DNA of 64,000 nucleotides from Robbsia betulipollinis (GTDB lineage: Bacteria; Pseudomonadota; Gammaproteobacteria; Burkholderiales; Burkholderiaceae), in the NCBI RefSeq assembly GCF_026624755.1, contig NZ_JAPMXC010000001.1, forward strand, positions 372,001 to 436,000, in the 5' to 3' direction. Positions within the stretch are counted from its first letter, which is position 1. Each line of letters opens with the position of its first letter. Positions 7,915 through 16,440 of the stretch are shown piece by piece. The notes under the pieces were generated by a model. That model saw only the letters and a program-made list of their open reading frames with translations. It searched no databases and was not told where the DNA came from. A program made the position numbers and the translations under genes.

Positions 7915-9933
7915 ATGCGACCCGACGCTGTTTCCGCGAATGCCGCTGCCACCGTGCAGGCCACCCGGCCCGTACCGTCGGCACTCGACCAGAACACGGC
8001 GATCACCGATGCCGGCACGCGTTTCCAGGATGCGCTCGCCGCGCAACGGCGCGCCGCCGATGCCGACCGTACGAGCGCCGCCACGGCGCAAACCCATGCG
8101 GACACGGCCGCACGCGCGAAAGCCAGCCTCGACCAGGCGGCCCGTACCCAGAACCGTATCGCCCACGATAGCGCGTGGACGGCGAATCAGACCAGGATGC
8201 AGGCGCAGGCCCGTGCCCAGGCATCGGCCGACGCGCGGCGCTCGACGCCGGACGCCACCGCGCAATCCGCGACGGCCGCGGCGGCGGCGCAGCAAGACGC
8301 CGCGAGCGCGATGCATTCGGCGGATGCCGCGGACGCGGCCCGGACCACCGCGGCAGCCACCGCCGACGCGCAGCAAACGGCGCGCGAAGACGACGCCGCG
8401 CGCGCATCCGGCACCGAGCGCACCGCGAAAGCCACCGACACCGCCGAGCGCGCGGGGACGGCCACGGCGGCCGCCGACGCGGCGGCCACGACGCGCGCCG
8501 CGGCCGATGCCGCCGTCGCGCAGCAGGATCGCGTCGCGCAACGCAATGCCGACGCGCAGGATGCCGCCGGGAACGGCGCCACCGCCACGCTCGCCAGCGC
8601 CGCCCAGGGCGCGAAACGTCCGGGCGACGTCGCGGCGGACGGCGACGGTAGCGCGGACGGCACCACGGACACGCAGCACGCCGGCCTCGCCGACCCTTCG
8701 CAGGCACAGCAGCAGGCGGCCCAGCAGGCCGCCAGCGCCGCGGCGCTCCAGCAAGCCGCCGCGGCGCCGTCCACCGCCGATGCCGCGGCCGGCGCGGCGG
8801 CGGACGGCGCCACGCCGGGCAGCGGTCTTACGGGCATCGGGGGCGCGAACGGGACGCTCATGACCGCAAGCGGCGCAGGGCTGGGTGCCGCCGACGGCAC
8901 CGGGAACGATGCCACGAGCGACGCGTCCGGCACGGCAGGTACGTCGGCCGCGGCGGCCGCGGCGGCCGCGCCGTTCGGGGCAACGACGGCGTTCGGGGCA
9001 ACGGCGGCGTTCGGCAGCGGCCGTGCCGCCGGGGCGCAAACGCTCGCCGGGGCGGGCCCCGGCATGCCGGACGGCGGCGGCGCGGCCGCCCTGTCGAACG
9101 CACCTGCCACGGCCGGGACGGATACCGGTGCGATGGCGACCCGGCGCGGCGGTGCGGATGCGACGGGTTTCGGCGTCGCCCTGCACCGGGCCGGCGACGA
9201 TACGGGCGCGGGATCGAATCTCGCGGCCACGCCGGGCGCCGACGCCGGCGTGAATGCCAGCCAGACCCAGAACGCCCCCGCGGCGCTGGCGAACAACGAC
9301 CCGGCCAACGCGCTGAATCCGGCGGCGACGGCGCTTCCCGGTCCGCTCCCCGCCCCGGCCGATCCGTCATCGCTGGCGCAGGCCCAACCGCAGGCCAGTG
9401 CGCCCGCGCCGCAGACCGGCTGGATCGACACGCCGTTCGTGGATGCCCGCTGGTCCCAGGCCTTCAGTCAAAACGTCGTCATGATGGCGCGTGGCAACGC
9501 CGGTCTCGCGGAGCTGCATCTGAATCCGCCGAATCTCGGCCCCATCCGTGTCAGCCTGAATCTCCAGGGCAACGACGCGCAGGCGACGTTTTCATCGCAC
9601 GACCCCCAGGTGCGCGACGCGATCGCCGCGGCGCTCCCGCAGTTGCGCGAACGTTTCGCCGAAGGGGGTCTATCGCTGGCGCAGGCCAACGTCACGCAAA
9701 GTCCGCCGCCCGACAGCACGCCGAGCGCGTGGAATGGCGGCGCGGCCACCGGCGGCGATCCCTCGCGCGGCAACCCCGGGCGTCAGGGGAATCCGGGCGC
9801 CTACCGCGATGCCGGCCCCGGCATCGACGGCACCCGGGCGGCCGCGGCCGTCCCGGCCGCCCGGGTGTACGGCTGGGCGAACACGCCGGTCGCCGGCACG
9901 GGCACGCTGTCGAAGATCGACACGTTCGCGTGA
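7915..9933 (+). CDS. fliK: Flagellar hook-length control protein FliK
   Basis: 672 residues from the ATG at 7915, which has GAAGGA seven bases upstream; a TTG at 7900 is an alternative. Residues 1-490 are extreme low complexity (Ala, Thr, Asp, Gln, Gly), the molecular-ruler region. Residues about 505-600 form a canonical Flg_hook domain: 'ELHLNPPNLGPIRVSLNLQG', then 'AQATFSSHDPQVRDAIAAAL' and 'PQLRERFAEGGLSLAQANV'. FliK is secreted during hook growth and triggers the FlhB switch to filament export. It is longer than enterobacterial FliK (about 400). An 18-base tandem repeat sits within the Ala/Phe/Gly segment. Confidence 0.93.
   Translation: MRPDAVSANAAATVQATRPVPSALDQNTAITDAGTRFQDALAAQRRAADADRTSAATAQTHADTAARAKASLDQAARTQNRIAHDSAWTANQTRMQAQARAQASADARRSTPDATAQSATAAAAAQQDAASAMHSADAADAARTTAAATADAQQTAREDDAARASGTERTAKATDTAERAGTATAAADAAATTRAAADAAVAQQDRVAQRNADAQDAAGNGATATLASAAQGAKRPGDVAADGDGSADGTTDTQHAGLADPSQAQQQAAQQAASAAALQQAAAAPSTADAAAGAAADGATPGSGLTGIGGANGTLMTASGAGLGAADGTGNDATSDASGTAGTSAAAAAAAAPFGATTAFGATAAFGSGRAAGAQTLAGAGPGMPDGGGAAALSNAPATAGTDTGAMATRRGGADATGFGVALHRAGDDTGAGSNLAATPGADAGVNASQTQNAPAALANNDPANALNPAATALPGPLPAPADPSSLAQAQPQASAPAPQTGWIDTPFVDARWSQAFSQNVVMMARGNAGLAELHLNPPNLGPIRVSLNLQGNDAQATFSSHDPQVRDAIAAALPQLRERFAEGGLSLAQANVTQSPPPDSTPSAWNGGAATGGDPSRGNPGRQGNPGAYRDAGPGIDGTRAAAAVPAARVYGWANTPVAGTGTLSKIDTFA
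8972..9014 (+). repeat. 18-bp tandem repeat inside fliK
   Basis: Two nearly identical 18-base units starting with CGTTCGGGGCAACG, at 8972 and 8990, plus the start of a third at 9008. They encode Ala-Phe-Gly-Ala-Thr-Thr/Ala repeats in the disordered ruler region. The period is a multiple of three, so copy-number change would alter ruler length without a frameshift. Confidence 0.8.
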
Positions 9934-9942
9934 TATGGCTGC

Positions 9943-9961
9943 GACGCGGCGCCGCCGCGTC
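9943..9961 (+). terminator. Candidate hairpin after fliK
   Basis: A perfect 9-base inverted repeat (GACGCGGCG / CGCCGCGTC) with a one-base centre lies 10 bases after the fliK stop. There is no U-run behind it, so it may stop or stabilise the fliF-K transcript only weakly, or act with Rho. Confidence 0.4.
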
Positions 9962-10177
9962 TGCGCACGGGCGGCATGCACGTCGCCATCGATCCGGAAC
10001 GGTGCGCGACAGCGCGGCAAACGCCAATGAAGTGCATCCCGCACCATCGGCGGGCCGCGTGCCCGACGTCGTGCAAACCACCCTCGGACCGATCACGGCC
10101 CCCCCCGCGCCGATCGGGTCTCCGTCTTCCGGCGGCCTGCACCCAAGAACGCAACCGCCGCCGGCATTCCATTTCCA

Positions 10178-10194
10178 CTGGCATAACCTTTGCT
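10178..10194 (+). promoter_or_regulatory. Sigma-54 (RpoN) promoter for the MHS transporter
   Basis: CTGGCATAACCTTTGCT matches the RpoN consensus YTGGCACGRNNNTTGCW at all but two specified positions. The invariant GG and GC are exactly 10 bases apart. Transcription would start near 10205, giving a leader of about 35 bases before the ATG at 10240. An enhancer-binding protein would be needed; none is encoded beside it. Confidence 0.75.
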
Positions 10195-10239
10195 CTACTT
10201 TAGGAGAAATTTAACGCATCTTTTCTCATCGGATCGAAA

Positions 10240-11559
10240 ATGGCGTCTTCGGGTTTCTTGTCTATATCGGGCGACACGCGAACGCTCGCGCAGGAACGCC
10301 GGCGCGTTCTGATCGCCAGCGTCATCGGTTCCATCTTCGAATGGTACGACTTCGTCGCTTATGGAATCGCATCGGCGCTGGTCTTCAACAAGTTGTTCTT
10401 TCCATCGGCGAACCCGCTGACGGGCACCATCGCGGCATTCGGCACCTATGCGGTCGGCTATGTCGCGCGTCCGCTGGGGGGTGCGATTTTCGGGCATTTC
10501 GGGGACCGCACCGGCAGGAAGGCCATGCTGTCGCTGACGCTGCTCATCATGGGATTCGGCACGTTCCTGATTGGATGCCTGCCGACCTACGCGCAAATCG
10601 GCATGTGGGCACCCGCGCTGCTGATCCTGCTGCGCTTCCTCCAGGGGCTGGGAATCGGCGGCGAATGGGGCGGATCGATACTGATGGCGGTCGAGTTCGC
10701 CCCGGCGGGGCGACGCGGCCTGTTCGGCAGCCTGGTGCAACTGGGGTATCCCGTGGGCGTGATCGTCTCGACGGTGATATTCGGCATCGTATCCGGTCTG
10801 CCGCAGGATGCTTTCCTGAAATGGGGCTGGCGGATACCTTTTCTCATCAGCATCTTCTTCGTGGGAGCGGGACTTTTCATTCGCCTGAAGCTCTCCGAAA
10901 GCCCGGTTTTCGAAAACGCCACGAAGCGCGAGCCGGCGATCAGGATGCCTTTGCTGGAGATTTTCAGCCACCACCGCCGCACGTTCTTCCTCGCGGTGGG
11001 ATTGAAGTGCTCGGAGATCGCGTTCGTCAGCGTGGCGACGATCGTGACCATCAGCTACGTCACGGGACACCTCGGCCTGCCGAAAACCGTGATACTGAAC
11101 GGGCTGCTGCTCGCGGCCGGCGTCGAGCTTTTCACCATTCCCTTTTTCGGATGGCTATCCGATCTGTATGGCCGGCGCGCGATGTTCTTCGCCGGTTGCC
11201 TGTTCTCGATTCTCTTCGCCTTTCCCGAGTTCCGCCTGCTCGACACGCGCGATCCGACGATCATCGCGATCACGATCGCCCTCGCGGTCAGCCTGGGCCA
11301 GGGAATCATGTTCGGCCCCGAGGCTGCCTGGCTATCGGAACTTTTCGGCACGAAGCTACGCTACAGTGGCGCTTCGCTGGGGTTCCAGCTGGGCGGCGCG
11401 ATTTCGGGAGGCTTCACGCCCCTTGCCGCCGCGGTGCTGATGAGCTGGGCGGGCGGCGCGACCTGGCCGGTGTCGGTCCTGCTGATCGCCGTGGCCTGCG
11501 TGACGCTGCTCTGCGCATGGCTCGCACCCGAAACAGCCAAAGGCGATTTGCAAAAGTAG
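10240..11559 (+). CDS. MHS-family (MFS) metabolite:proton symporter
   Basis: 439 residues with about 12 hydrophobic segments. Diagnostic for the metabolite:H+ symporter branch of the major facilitator superfamily are 'SIFEWYDFVAYG' at about 31-42, 'FGHFGDRTGRKAM' (loop 2-3 motif) at about 85-96, 'RFLQGLGIGGEWGGSILMAV' in helix 4, and the repeat of the loop motif in 'LSDLYGRRAM'. Relatives carry citrate, shikimate, dicarboxylates or aromatic acids; the substrate cannot be told from sequence. It lies behind a sigma-54 promoter and points towards the convergent XRE-cupin gene; the class II aldolase-like gene beyond may act on the same compound. The ATG at 10240 has only a weak ribosome site (GGA). 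Confidence 0.9.
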   Translation: MASSGFLSISGDTRTLAQERRRVLIASVIGSIFEWYDFVAYGIASALVFNKLFFPSANPLTGTIAAFGTYAVGYVARPLGGAIFGHFGDRTGRKAMLSLTLLIMGFGTFLIGCLPTYAQIGMWAPALLILLRFLQGLGIGGEWGGSILMAVEFAPAGRRGLFGSLVQLGYPVGVIVSTVIFGIVSGLPQDAFLKWGWRIPFLISIFFVGAGLFIRLKLSESPVFENATKREPAIRMPLLEIFSHHRRTFFLAVGLKCSEIAFVSVATIVTISYVTGHLGLPKTVILNGLLLAAGVELFTIPFFGWLSDLYGRRAMFFAGCLFSILFAFPEFRLLDTRDPTIIAITIALAVSLGQGIMFGPEAAWLSELFGTKLRYSGASLGFQLGGAISGGFTPLAAAVLMSWAGGATWPVSVLLIAVACVTLLCAWLAPETAKGDLQK

Positions 11560-11594
11560 AATGTCGACGCCGTTACCGGCTCCGGCGACTGGCG

Positions 11595-12230
11595 CTAGCC
11601 ACGCAGGGGGCTGATCACGATGAAGTACTGGCAACTCGCCCGCGACACATTGGAGAACCGGTGCGGCACGTCGGCGCGGTAATACATCGAATCCGATGCG
11701 CCGAGCGTCGTGATCTCGTCGGCGACGGTCACGACCAGCGAGCCCTTGAGGACGTAGATGTATTCCTCTATCGGCAGCGAATGGGCGGTCAGTTCCCCCG
11801 TGTTCGAACCGGCGGGCAATTCGGCGAGCAACCAGTCCAGGCCCCGGCCGGGCAGGAGCGGCGACAGGCAGCGGCGTGAAAAACCCGTCACCGGGTCGGT
11901 CAGGACATGTTGCTGCGGATGACGAATCACCACGATATCCTGACGCTCGCTTTGCCGGGACATCAACGTAGAGACCGATATGTCGAGGGCGTCGACCAGT
12001 TTCGACAGGATCGTGGTCGACGGCGAAGACTGCCCCCGTTCGATCTTCGAGATCATCGCCCGGCTCACGCCCGACATCTCGGCCAGATTGTCCAGGGACA
12101 TGCCCTTGCGCGAGCGGTGTTTCTTGAGCTCTCGCCCCATGCGGAGTCGGATTTCGTCGACCTCGTCCGTCGCATTCGCGACGGTGTCGACGCCCGCCTC
12201 GTCGTTGTTCAGATGCCGCTTTGTCGTCAT
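11595..12230 (-). CDS. XRE-family regulator with C-terminal cupin domain
   Basis: 211 residues from the ATG at 12230. Residues about 28-83 are a helix-turn-helix of the XRE/HTH_3 type ('RELKKHRSRKGMSLDNLAEM', 'VSRAMISKIERGQSSPSTTI'). Residues about 138-200 form a cupin_2 barrel ('TGELTAHSLPIEEYIYVLKG', 'YYRADVPHRF'). This architecture is shared with PuuR-like and MppR-like repressors that sense a small ligand in the cupin. It is divergent from the aldolase-like gene and convergent with the transporter, so it probably controls one or both. A longer open frame upstream runs into the divergent gene and is not used. Confidence 0.9.
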   Translation of the reverse strand: MTTKRHLNNDEAGVDTVANATDEVDEIRLRMGRELKKHRSRKGMSLDNLAEMSGVSRAMISKIERGQSSPSTTILSKLVDALDISVSTLMSRQSERQDIVVIRHPQQHVLTDPVTGFSRRCLSPLLPGRGLDWLLAELPAGSNTGELTAHSLPIEEYIYVLKGSLVVTVADEITTLGASDSMYYRADVPHRFSNVSRASCQYFIVISPLRG

Positions 12231-12330
12231 GCTTCGTTTCCATTCGAGGATGAATCGGGGCGTGACGTCCCGCCCTTGTGAAAACCGACACGCCGCGCTC
12301 GACACCGCCATCGGCACGGCATCGCGATAT

Positions 12331-12342
12331 CCATTAAAATGG
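12331..12342. promoter_or_regulatory. Candidate operator in the XRE/aldolase divergent promoter
   Basis: CCATT-AA-AATGG is a perfect 5-2-5 inverted repeat inside the only A+T-rich stretch (about 12327-12360) of the 185-base divergent region. It is suitably placed to be a binding site of the XRE-cupin regulator. No binding site for this family member is known to me, so the assignment is positional. Confidence 0.4.
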
Positions 12343-12415
12343 AATATATCTACTATTCGAGGCGGTCGCGCCGTACTGACTTTCCTCTTTCCACTTTTCA
12401 AACCGAGTGCACACC

Positions 12416-13198
12416 ATGGCCGAAACCCTGGAATTGTCCAAGTCCGAACTTGTCTCCATCGCACAGGAACGCCTGGAGAAAGCGATCGGGGATGCGTCCT
12501 GGACCGCCCGCGAGAAGCTCGCGTTGAGCTGCCGGATTCTCTTCGACGGCGGTCACGATTCGGGATTGGCGGGTCAGATTACGTGCCGCGCACCGACCAG
12601 CGGCACGTATTATACGCAGCAGCTGGGTCTGGGATTCGACGAGATCTCGGAAAGCAATCTGATCACGGTGGACGAGGATCTGAATGTCGTCGCGGGGAAT
12701 GGCATTCCCAATCCCGCGAATCGTTTCCATTCCTGGATCTACCGCGCGAGGCCGGAGGTGAACTGCATCATTCACACGCATCCGACGTATGCCGCGGCGC
12801 TCTCGATGCTGGAGGTCCCCCTGGCGATCGCGCACATGGATACGAGTCCGCTGTACGACGATTGCGCATTCCTGCCGAAATGGCCCGGCATCCCGGTCGG
12901 CAACGAGGAAGGCGCGATCATTTCGGCGGCGTTGGGGCAGAAACGGGCGATTTTGCTGGCCCATCACGGCCAGCTGGTGGTGGGCAAGACCATTGAGGAG
13001 GCGTGCATGCTGGCCTATCTCATGGAGCGCGCCGCCAAGTTGCAATTGATCGCCATGGCGGCGGGCACCATCCAGCCCCTGCCCGAAGCATTGGCACGGG
13101 AGGCGCATGACTGGGTTTCGACCAAAAAACGCGACGCGGTGACGTTCGCCTACTTTGCCCGGCGCGCGCTGCGCAACCACGCCGATTGTCTGTCCTGA
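12416..13198 (+). CDS. Class II aldolase/adducin-fold protein, substrate unknown
   Basis: About 260 residues of the AraD/FucA (aldolase_II) fold. Two of the metal-binding clusters are clear: HTHP at about 120-123 and AHHG at about 182-185. In the segment before HTHP, where FucA has Glu-Trp-Arg-Phe-His, this protein has Ala-Asn-Arg-Phe-His, so the catalytic Glu of true fuculose-phosphate aldolases is not there. It may be a decarboxylase, an oxygenase-like or other metal enzyme of the superfamily rather than a retro-aldolase. ATG 12416 is taken; a GTG at 12407 is in frame. Its stop lies one base from the stop of the convergent tpsA-like gene. Confidence 0.8.
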   Translation: MAETLELSKSELVSIAQERLEKAIGDASWTAREKLALSCRILFDGGHDSGLAGQITCRAPTSGTYYTQQLGLGFDEISESNLITVDEDLNVVAGNGIPNPANRFHSWIYRARPEVNCIIHTHPTYAAALSMLEVPLAIAHMDTSPLYDDCAFLPKWPGIPVGNEEGAIISAALGQKRAILLAHHGQLVVGKTIEEACMLAYLMERAAKLQLIAMAAGTIQPLPEALAREAHDWVSTKKRDAVTFAYFARRALRNHADCLS

Positions 13199-13199
13199 C

Positions 13200-14882
13200 C
13201 TATCGCCAGGGCGCCATGCCCGGGCCGGGTTCGGGACTCGGGCCGGAGCTCGGGTCGGGACTCGGGCCCTGGCTCGAGTCGGGACTCCAGACAAGCCTCG
13301 GCACCCGCTCTTCGGGAAAGGCCGCGGCAGCCGCCGCATGCGGCCCGGCCTCGGGGATCCTGAGAGGCGAAGCGAGCCGCGACGCGAAGGAATACGGCAG
13401 GGGCGAGTTGGGCGTCGAGTTGGGCGTCGAGTCGGGAAGCGACGCCGCGGGCACGCTGGCTCCCGCCGGCATTCCCTGCCGTGCGAACAACCGTGCCGCG
13501 GGCCGTGCGACGGGCATCGCCAACGGATGGGCGCGCGGCAGTTCGAGCGGCGACAGTGCCCGCCCGGCGTGAAACGAGATCCGCTGACAATAAGGCAGCG
13601 AGGCGCCGTCCGGGGCACTCGCGTCGGTCACCATGGATCGCACGACGCTGCTTGCCTGCATCCTGCCGAGGATGACCACGGGCCCGTCCGCCAGGACGCC
13701 GATATCGCCGCCATGGCCCCGTTGCGTCGCGTTGGCGTTGATCAATGCGGGGCCGTCGATCAATATCGACGGCTCGCCAGCCGCTTCGGCCGCCGGCGAG
13801 CCGCCCGTCGGGCGCTCCCGCGCGCCGGTCGAGAGAACGACACGCCCGCCGCCCGCCGCGCCGCTCACATTGATACCCATGCGCTCGACGACGACTCGCG
13901 AACCGTGCACCGACACCGTTCCGCCCGGCAGCATCGCAACGTCGGATCCGTTGTTGGACGCTTCCAGCAGCCCCGACAGGCGCACCACGCCTCCGATGCC
14001 GTCAAGGCGGATCGTGCCGCTTCTGCGCCCATGCCGCGGCGCGCGGATCGTGCCGCTGATCGCCATCGCTGCGTCCGTCGCGTGCTGCGTCCGGGTGGCG
14101 ATGGGCGCATTCAGTTGCACCTGTCCGCCGCGGGCCTCGATGTCCCCGGCCATGACGATCGCGGGCGGCGCGACGCTCCCGGCGGTCCCGTCTGCCTCGA
14201 CATCCACCGGTCGCATGCCGGCGGCCTGCGCCATCGTGAGGAAGTCGTCACGCCCGGGTGCGAGCGCCGCGCTCGTTCCGGCACCCAGTCCCACCTGACT
14301 CAGCGGCGCGTGAATCTCTCCCCGCTGCTCGATCCGGAAACCCAGCAGTGCGACGAAGCCGCCCGGATCGATACCGATCCTGCCATCGTGTACGATCGTT
14401 CCCATCGCGCCCCGCTCCGCCGAACCGAAACGCAGCACGCCGTTCTCGAAATCGCGGTCGCCGATGTCCAGCGTGGACGCCACGAACGACGCCGCGTCGA
14501 CCGACCCGCCCGGCGCGATGCGGATGCCGTTCGGATTGATGAGATAGACGTGGCCCCCCGCGTAAAGGCCCCCTGCAAGCTCGCTCGTCGTCCGACCGGT
14601 CACGCGATTGAGCAGGACCATCTCGGTCGTGGGCTGCAGGACATGCACCGAGGCCTGGGCGCCGATGTCGAAAGATCGCCAGTCGATGATCGCGCGCTCG
14701 CTGACCTGCACGATATGCACTTCCCGTTCATCCCGCGTTACGTCGACATGACCTTGCCGGACGACCTCGCCTTGCGGCATTGCATCGGGCGCCACTGCCG
14801 GGGCTGCCTTCGAGGCGAAAAGAATGCATAACAGGCAGGCGCGCGCGAGCGCCGTTGGTGACGAACACAGACTGAATGGCAT
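13200..14882 (-). CDS. Mini TpsA exoprotein 1 (HMW/FHA-type TPS domain, last of five)
   Basis: 560 residues from the ATG at 14882. A signal peptide runs to about residue 28, then comes an HMW-type secretion domain: 'AIIDWRSFDIG' (64-74), 'LLNRVTG' (90-96), 'VYLINPNGI' (112-120), 'FVASTLDIGDRDF', 'GGFVALLG'. A short beta-helix segment follows (strands such as 'SGTIRLDGIGGVVRLSGLLE'), then a Ser/Pro/Arg-rich tail of ~150 residues with Trp-Ser-Pro. One cysteine in the mature part. It is presumed to be exported by the TpsB at 21587. The alternative in-frame start at 14945 would add 21 residues; 14882 is preferred because its upstream sequence resembles the leaders of the paralogues. It ends one base from the aldolase-like stop, in opposite orientation. 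Confidence 0.85.
   Translation of the reverse strand: MPFSLCSSPTALARACLLCILFASKAAPAVAPDAMPQGEVVRQGHVDVTRDEREVHIVQVSERAIIDWRSFDIGAQASVHVLQPTTEMVLLNRVTGRTTSELAGGLYAGGHVYLINPNGIRIAPGGSVDAASFVASTLDIGDRDFENGVLRFGSAERGAMGTIVHDGRIGIDPGGFVALLGFRIEQRGEIHAPLSQVGLGAGTSAALAPGRDDFLTMAQAAGMRPVDVEADGTAGSVAPPAIVMAGDIEARGGQVQLNAPIATRTQHATDAAMAISGTIRAPRHGRRSGTIRLDGIGGVVRLSGLLEASNNGSDVAMLPGGTVSVHGSRVVVERMGINVSGAAGGGRVVLSTGARERPTGGSPAAEAAGEPSILIDGPALINANATQRGHGGDIGVLADGPVVILGRMQASSVVRSMVTDASAPDGASLPYCQRISFHAGRALSPLELPRAHPLAMPVARPAARLFARQGMPAGASVPAASLPDSTPNSTPNSPLPYSFASRLASPLRIPEAGPHAAAAAAFPEERVPRLVWSPDSSQGPSPDPSSGPSPEPGPGMAPWR
13405..13436 (-). repeat. 12-bp tandem repeat in the tail of mini TpsA 1
   Basis: Two exact copies of GAGTTGGGCGTC followed by a partial third. 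On the coding strand these give Ser-Thr-Pro-Asn repeats in the low-complexity tail. In-frame, so copy change would vary tail length. Confidence 0.75.
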
Positions 14883-14971
14883 GGCAACGTATGGAAATGA
14901 AAAGGAAACCGAAGGTCTTCCCGGGACTGGCGAAGGGCGTGCCATAGGCGGTACGGCGATACCATCGATCG

Positions 14972-16261
14972 TCAGGTCGCCGGCGCGGGCCGTGAAGACC
15001 CCGGCGCGGGAGATGGGGAAACCGAGGGCGATGAGGACGACGCGGGCAACATCGCCGCTGCCGGAAGCACCGGCGACAGCGGCGCTGCCCTCCCGGCCCC
15101 ATTTCCGACGAAGCGCAGCCGCGTGTGCGGGAAACACCTGACGGTGTCCGCGCCCTCCATGGCATCGACGGCGAGCCGCACGCGGCCACCGCCCCGCGTG
15201 CCGCGCACGTCGATGGTCGGAGCGTCCATCACCACGCGCCGGGCCACGATGTCCACCGTTCCACCCGGCTCGCGCCCATCGCCGGCCACGCCGCTGCTCG
15301 CGTCCAGTACGCCGGCCACCCGGACGACGCCCCGGTCGCCGTCGATCACGATGCGCCCCGCCCGCGAGGCAACCCACCCGCTCAGAACGGAACCGCTGAG
15401 ATTCACCGAGGTCTCCGCGCCGCGCGCGGGCGCGGACAACAGCGCCAGACCGCCACGCGCCTCGATGATGCCGGACGCATGAATGGCCGCGAGACCGGGT
15501 TCGGAAACAGCGGCCGGCCGCGTCACGCGCAGGAACTCGGCGCTGCCGGGCGTGAGCGCCGCGCCATCGCCCGCCGCCAGCCCCGTCTGCCCCAGCGGCG
15601 TGCGGATCACGCCGCTATGCTCGATCCGCCGGCCCAACAACACCGCGAATCCGCCGGGATCGATGGTGATCTCGCCCTCCTGCACGATCACGCCCGCGGC
15701 GGGTGCCGCCGCGGCGTCGAACCGGAACGCGCCCGCCATGAAATCCCGGTCCGCGATATCGAGTGTGGACGCCACGAACGCCGCCGCGTCGACGGTGCCG
15801 CTCGAAGCGAAACCGATGCCGTTCGGGTTGATCAGGAACACCCGCCCGCTTGCGGTGAGGTTGCCGGCGATCTCGCTCGCCGTCGCGCCGGTCACGCGGT
15901 TCAGCAGCGTCGCCTCGCTGGAGGTTTGCATGACGTGCACCGCGGCCCGCCGGCCGATGTCGAAGGACTGCCAGTCGATGATGACGTGATCGCCCATCTG
16001 GACAATATGCAGCCCGAACGCATCGCGGGCGACGGCGGCGTCCCCCTGCCGCAGGCGCGGCCCCAGCGGCACCGCGTCGGGCGCCAGCGCCTGGGCCGTG
16101 CCGGAAATCAGCAGCCCCCACAGCAGCCAGGCGTGCGGCAACATGCGCGCGCACCGCCCCCGCCAGGCGCGCCGCGCATGGGACGCCACGCGCGGCATCG
16201 CGACCATCGCGAGCGGCGGTGAGGGGCGCGACAGTGACCACGAGGACAAACGCGATGGCAT
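14972..16261 (-). CDS. Mini TpsA exoprotein 2 (HMW/FHA-type TPS domain)
   Basis: 429 residues, the shortest of the five. Long, Arg-rich extended signal peptide to about residue 58 (Gly-Thr-Ala-Gln-Ala), then 'HVIIDWQSFDIG', 'LLNRVTG' (119-125), 'RVFLINPNGI' (140-149), 'FVASTLDIADRDF', 'GGFAVLLG'. The beta-helix part is brief ('VVRVAGVLDASS', 'DVRGTRGGGRVRLAV'), and the protein stops in a 40-residue Ser/Pro/Ala tail. Canonical FHA/HMW proteins go on for one to several thousand residues at this point. One cysteine near the end of the helix (Val-Arg-Cys-Phe-Pro). Start at 16261 chosen from the signal peptide; the ribosome site is weak. Confidence 0.85.
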   Translation of the reverse strand: MPSRLSSWSLSRPSPPLAMVAMPRVASHARRAWRGRCARMLPHAWLLWGLLISGTAQALAPDAVPLGPRLRQGDAAVARDAFGLHIVQMGDHVIIDWQSFDIGRRAAVHVMQTSSEATLLNRVTGATASEIAGNLTASGRVFLINPNGIGFASSGTVDAAAFVASTLDIADRDFMAGAFRFDAAAAPAAGVIVQEGEITIDPGGFAVLLGRRIEHSGVIRTPLGQTGLAAGDGAALTPGSAEFLRVTRPAAVSEPGLAAIHASGIIEARGGLALLSAPARGAETSVNLSGSVLSGWVASRAGRIVIDGDRGVVRVAGVLDASSGVAGDGREPGGTVDIVARRVVMDAPTIDVRGTRGGGRVRLAVDAMEGADTVRCFPHTRLRFVGNGAGRAAPLSPVLPAAAMLPASSSSPSVSPSPAPGSSRPAPAT

Positions 16262-16440
16262 GATGACATCCAGAAGCGGAGTGAGGGAACCAGGGCGGGA
16301 GCCAAGGCCGTTCAGGCGACGATACGAACCACACCATGGACCGGCGTGGATACGGGCAGTGCCACGCCATGTCCCAGCCGTACAGCCCATTCGTGGGACG
16401 GCGATGGCAAAAACGAGGGCAATGGCAGCGTTCGCAAGCG

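Larger units (their letters stand above)
9934..10239. other. Intergenic region between fliK and the MHS transporter
   Basis: 306 bases without a convincing gene. It contains the hairpin just after fliK, a run of eight C at 10099-10106, and a strong sigma-54-type promoter at 10178-10194. The last ~60 bases are clearly A+T-richer than the coding surroundings. Confidence 0.6.

Noticed and set aside
7588-9186. 532-codon Arg/Gly-rich minus-strand frame
   Set aside because: Antisense of fliJ/fliK; composition is the typical complement of high-G+C coding sequence and no domain is visible.
8187-9431. 414-codon Ala/Ser/Pro-rich minus-strand frame
   Set aside because: It is the reverse-frame image of the Ala-rich ruler of fliK, with no ribosome site.
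15125-16222. Plus-strand frames of 300-400 codons opposite the mini TpsA genes
   Set aside because: His/Arg-rich shadow translations; the minus-strand frames carry signal peptides and TPS motifs.
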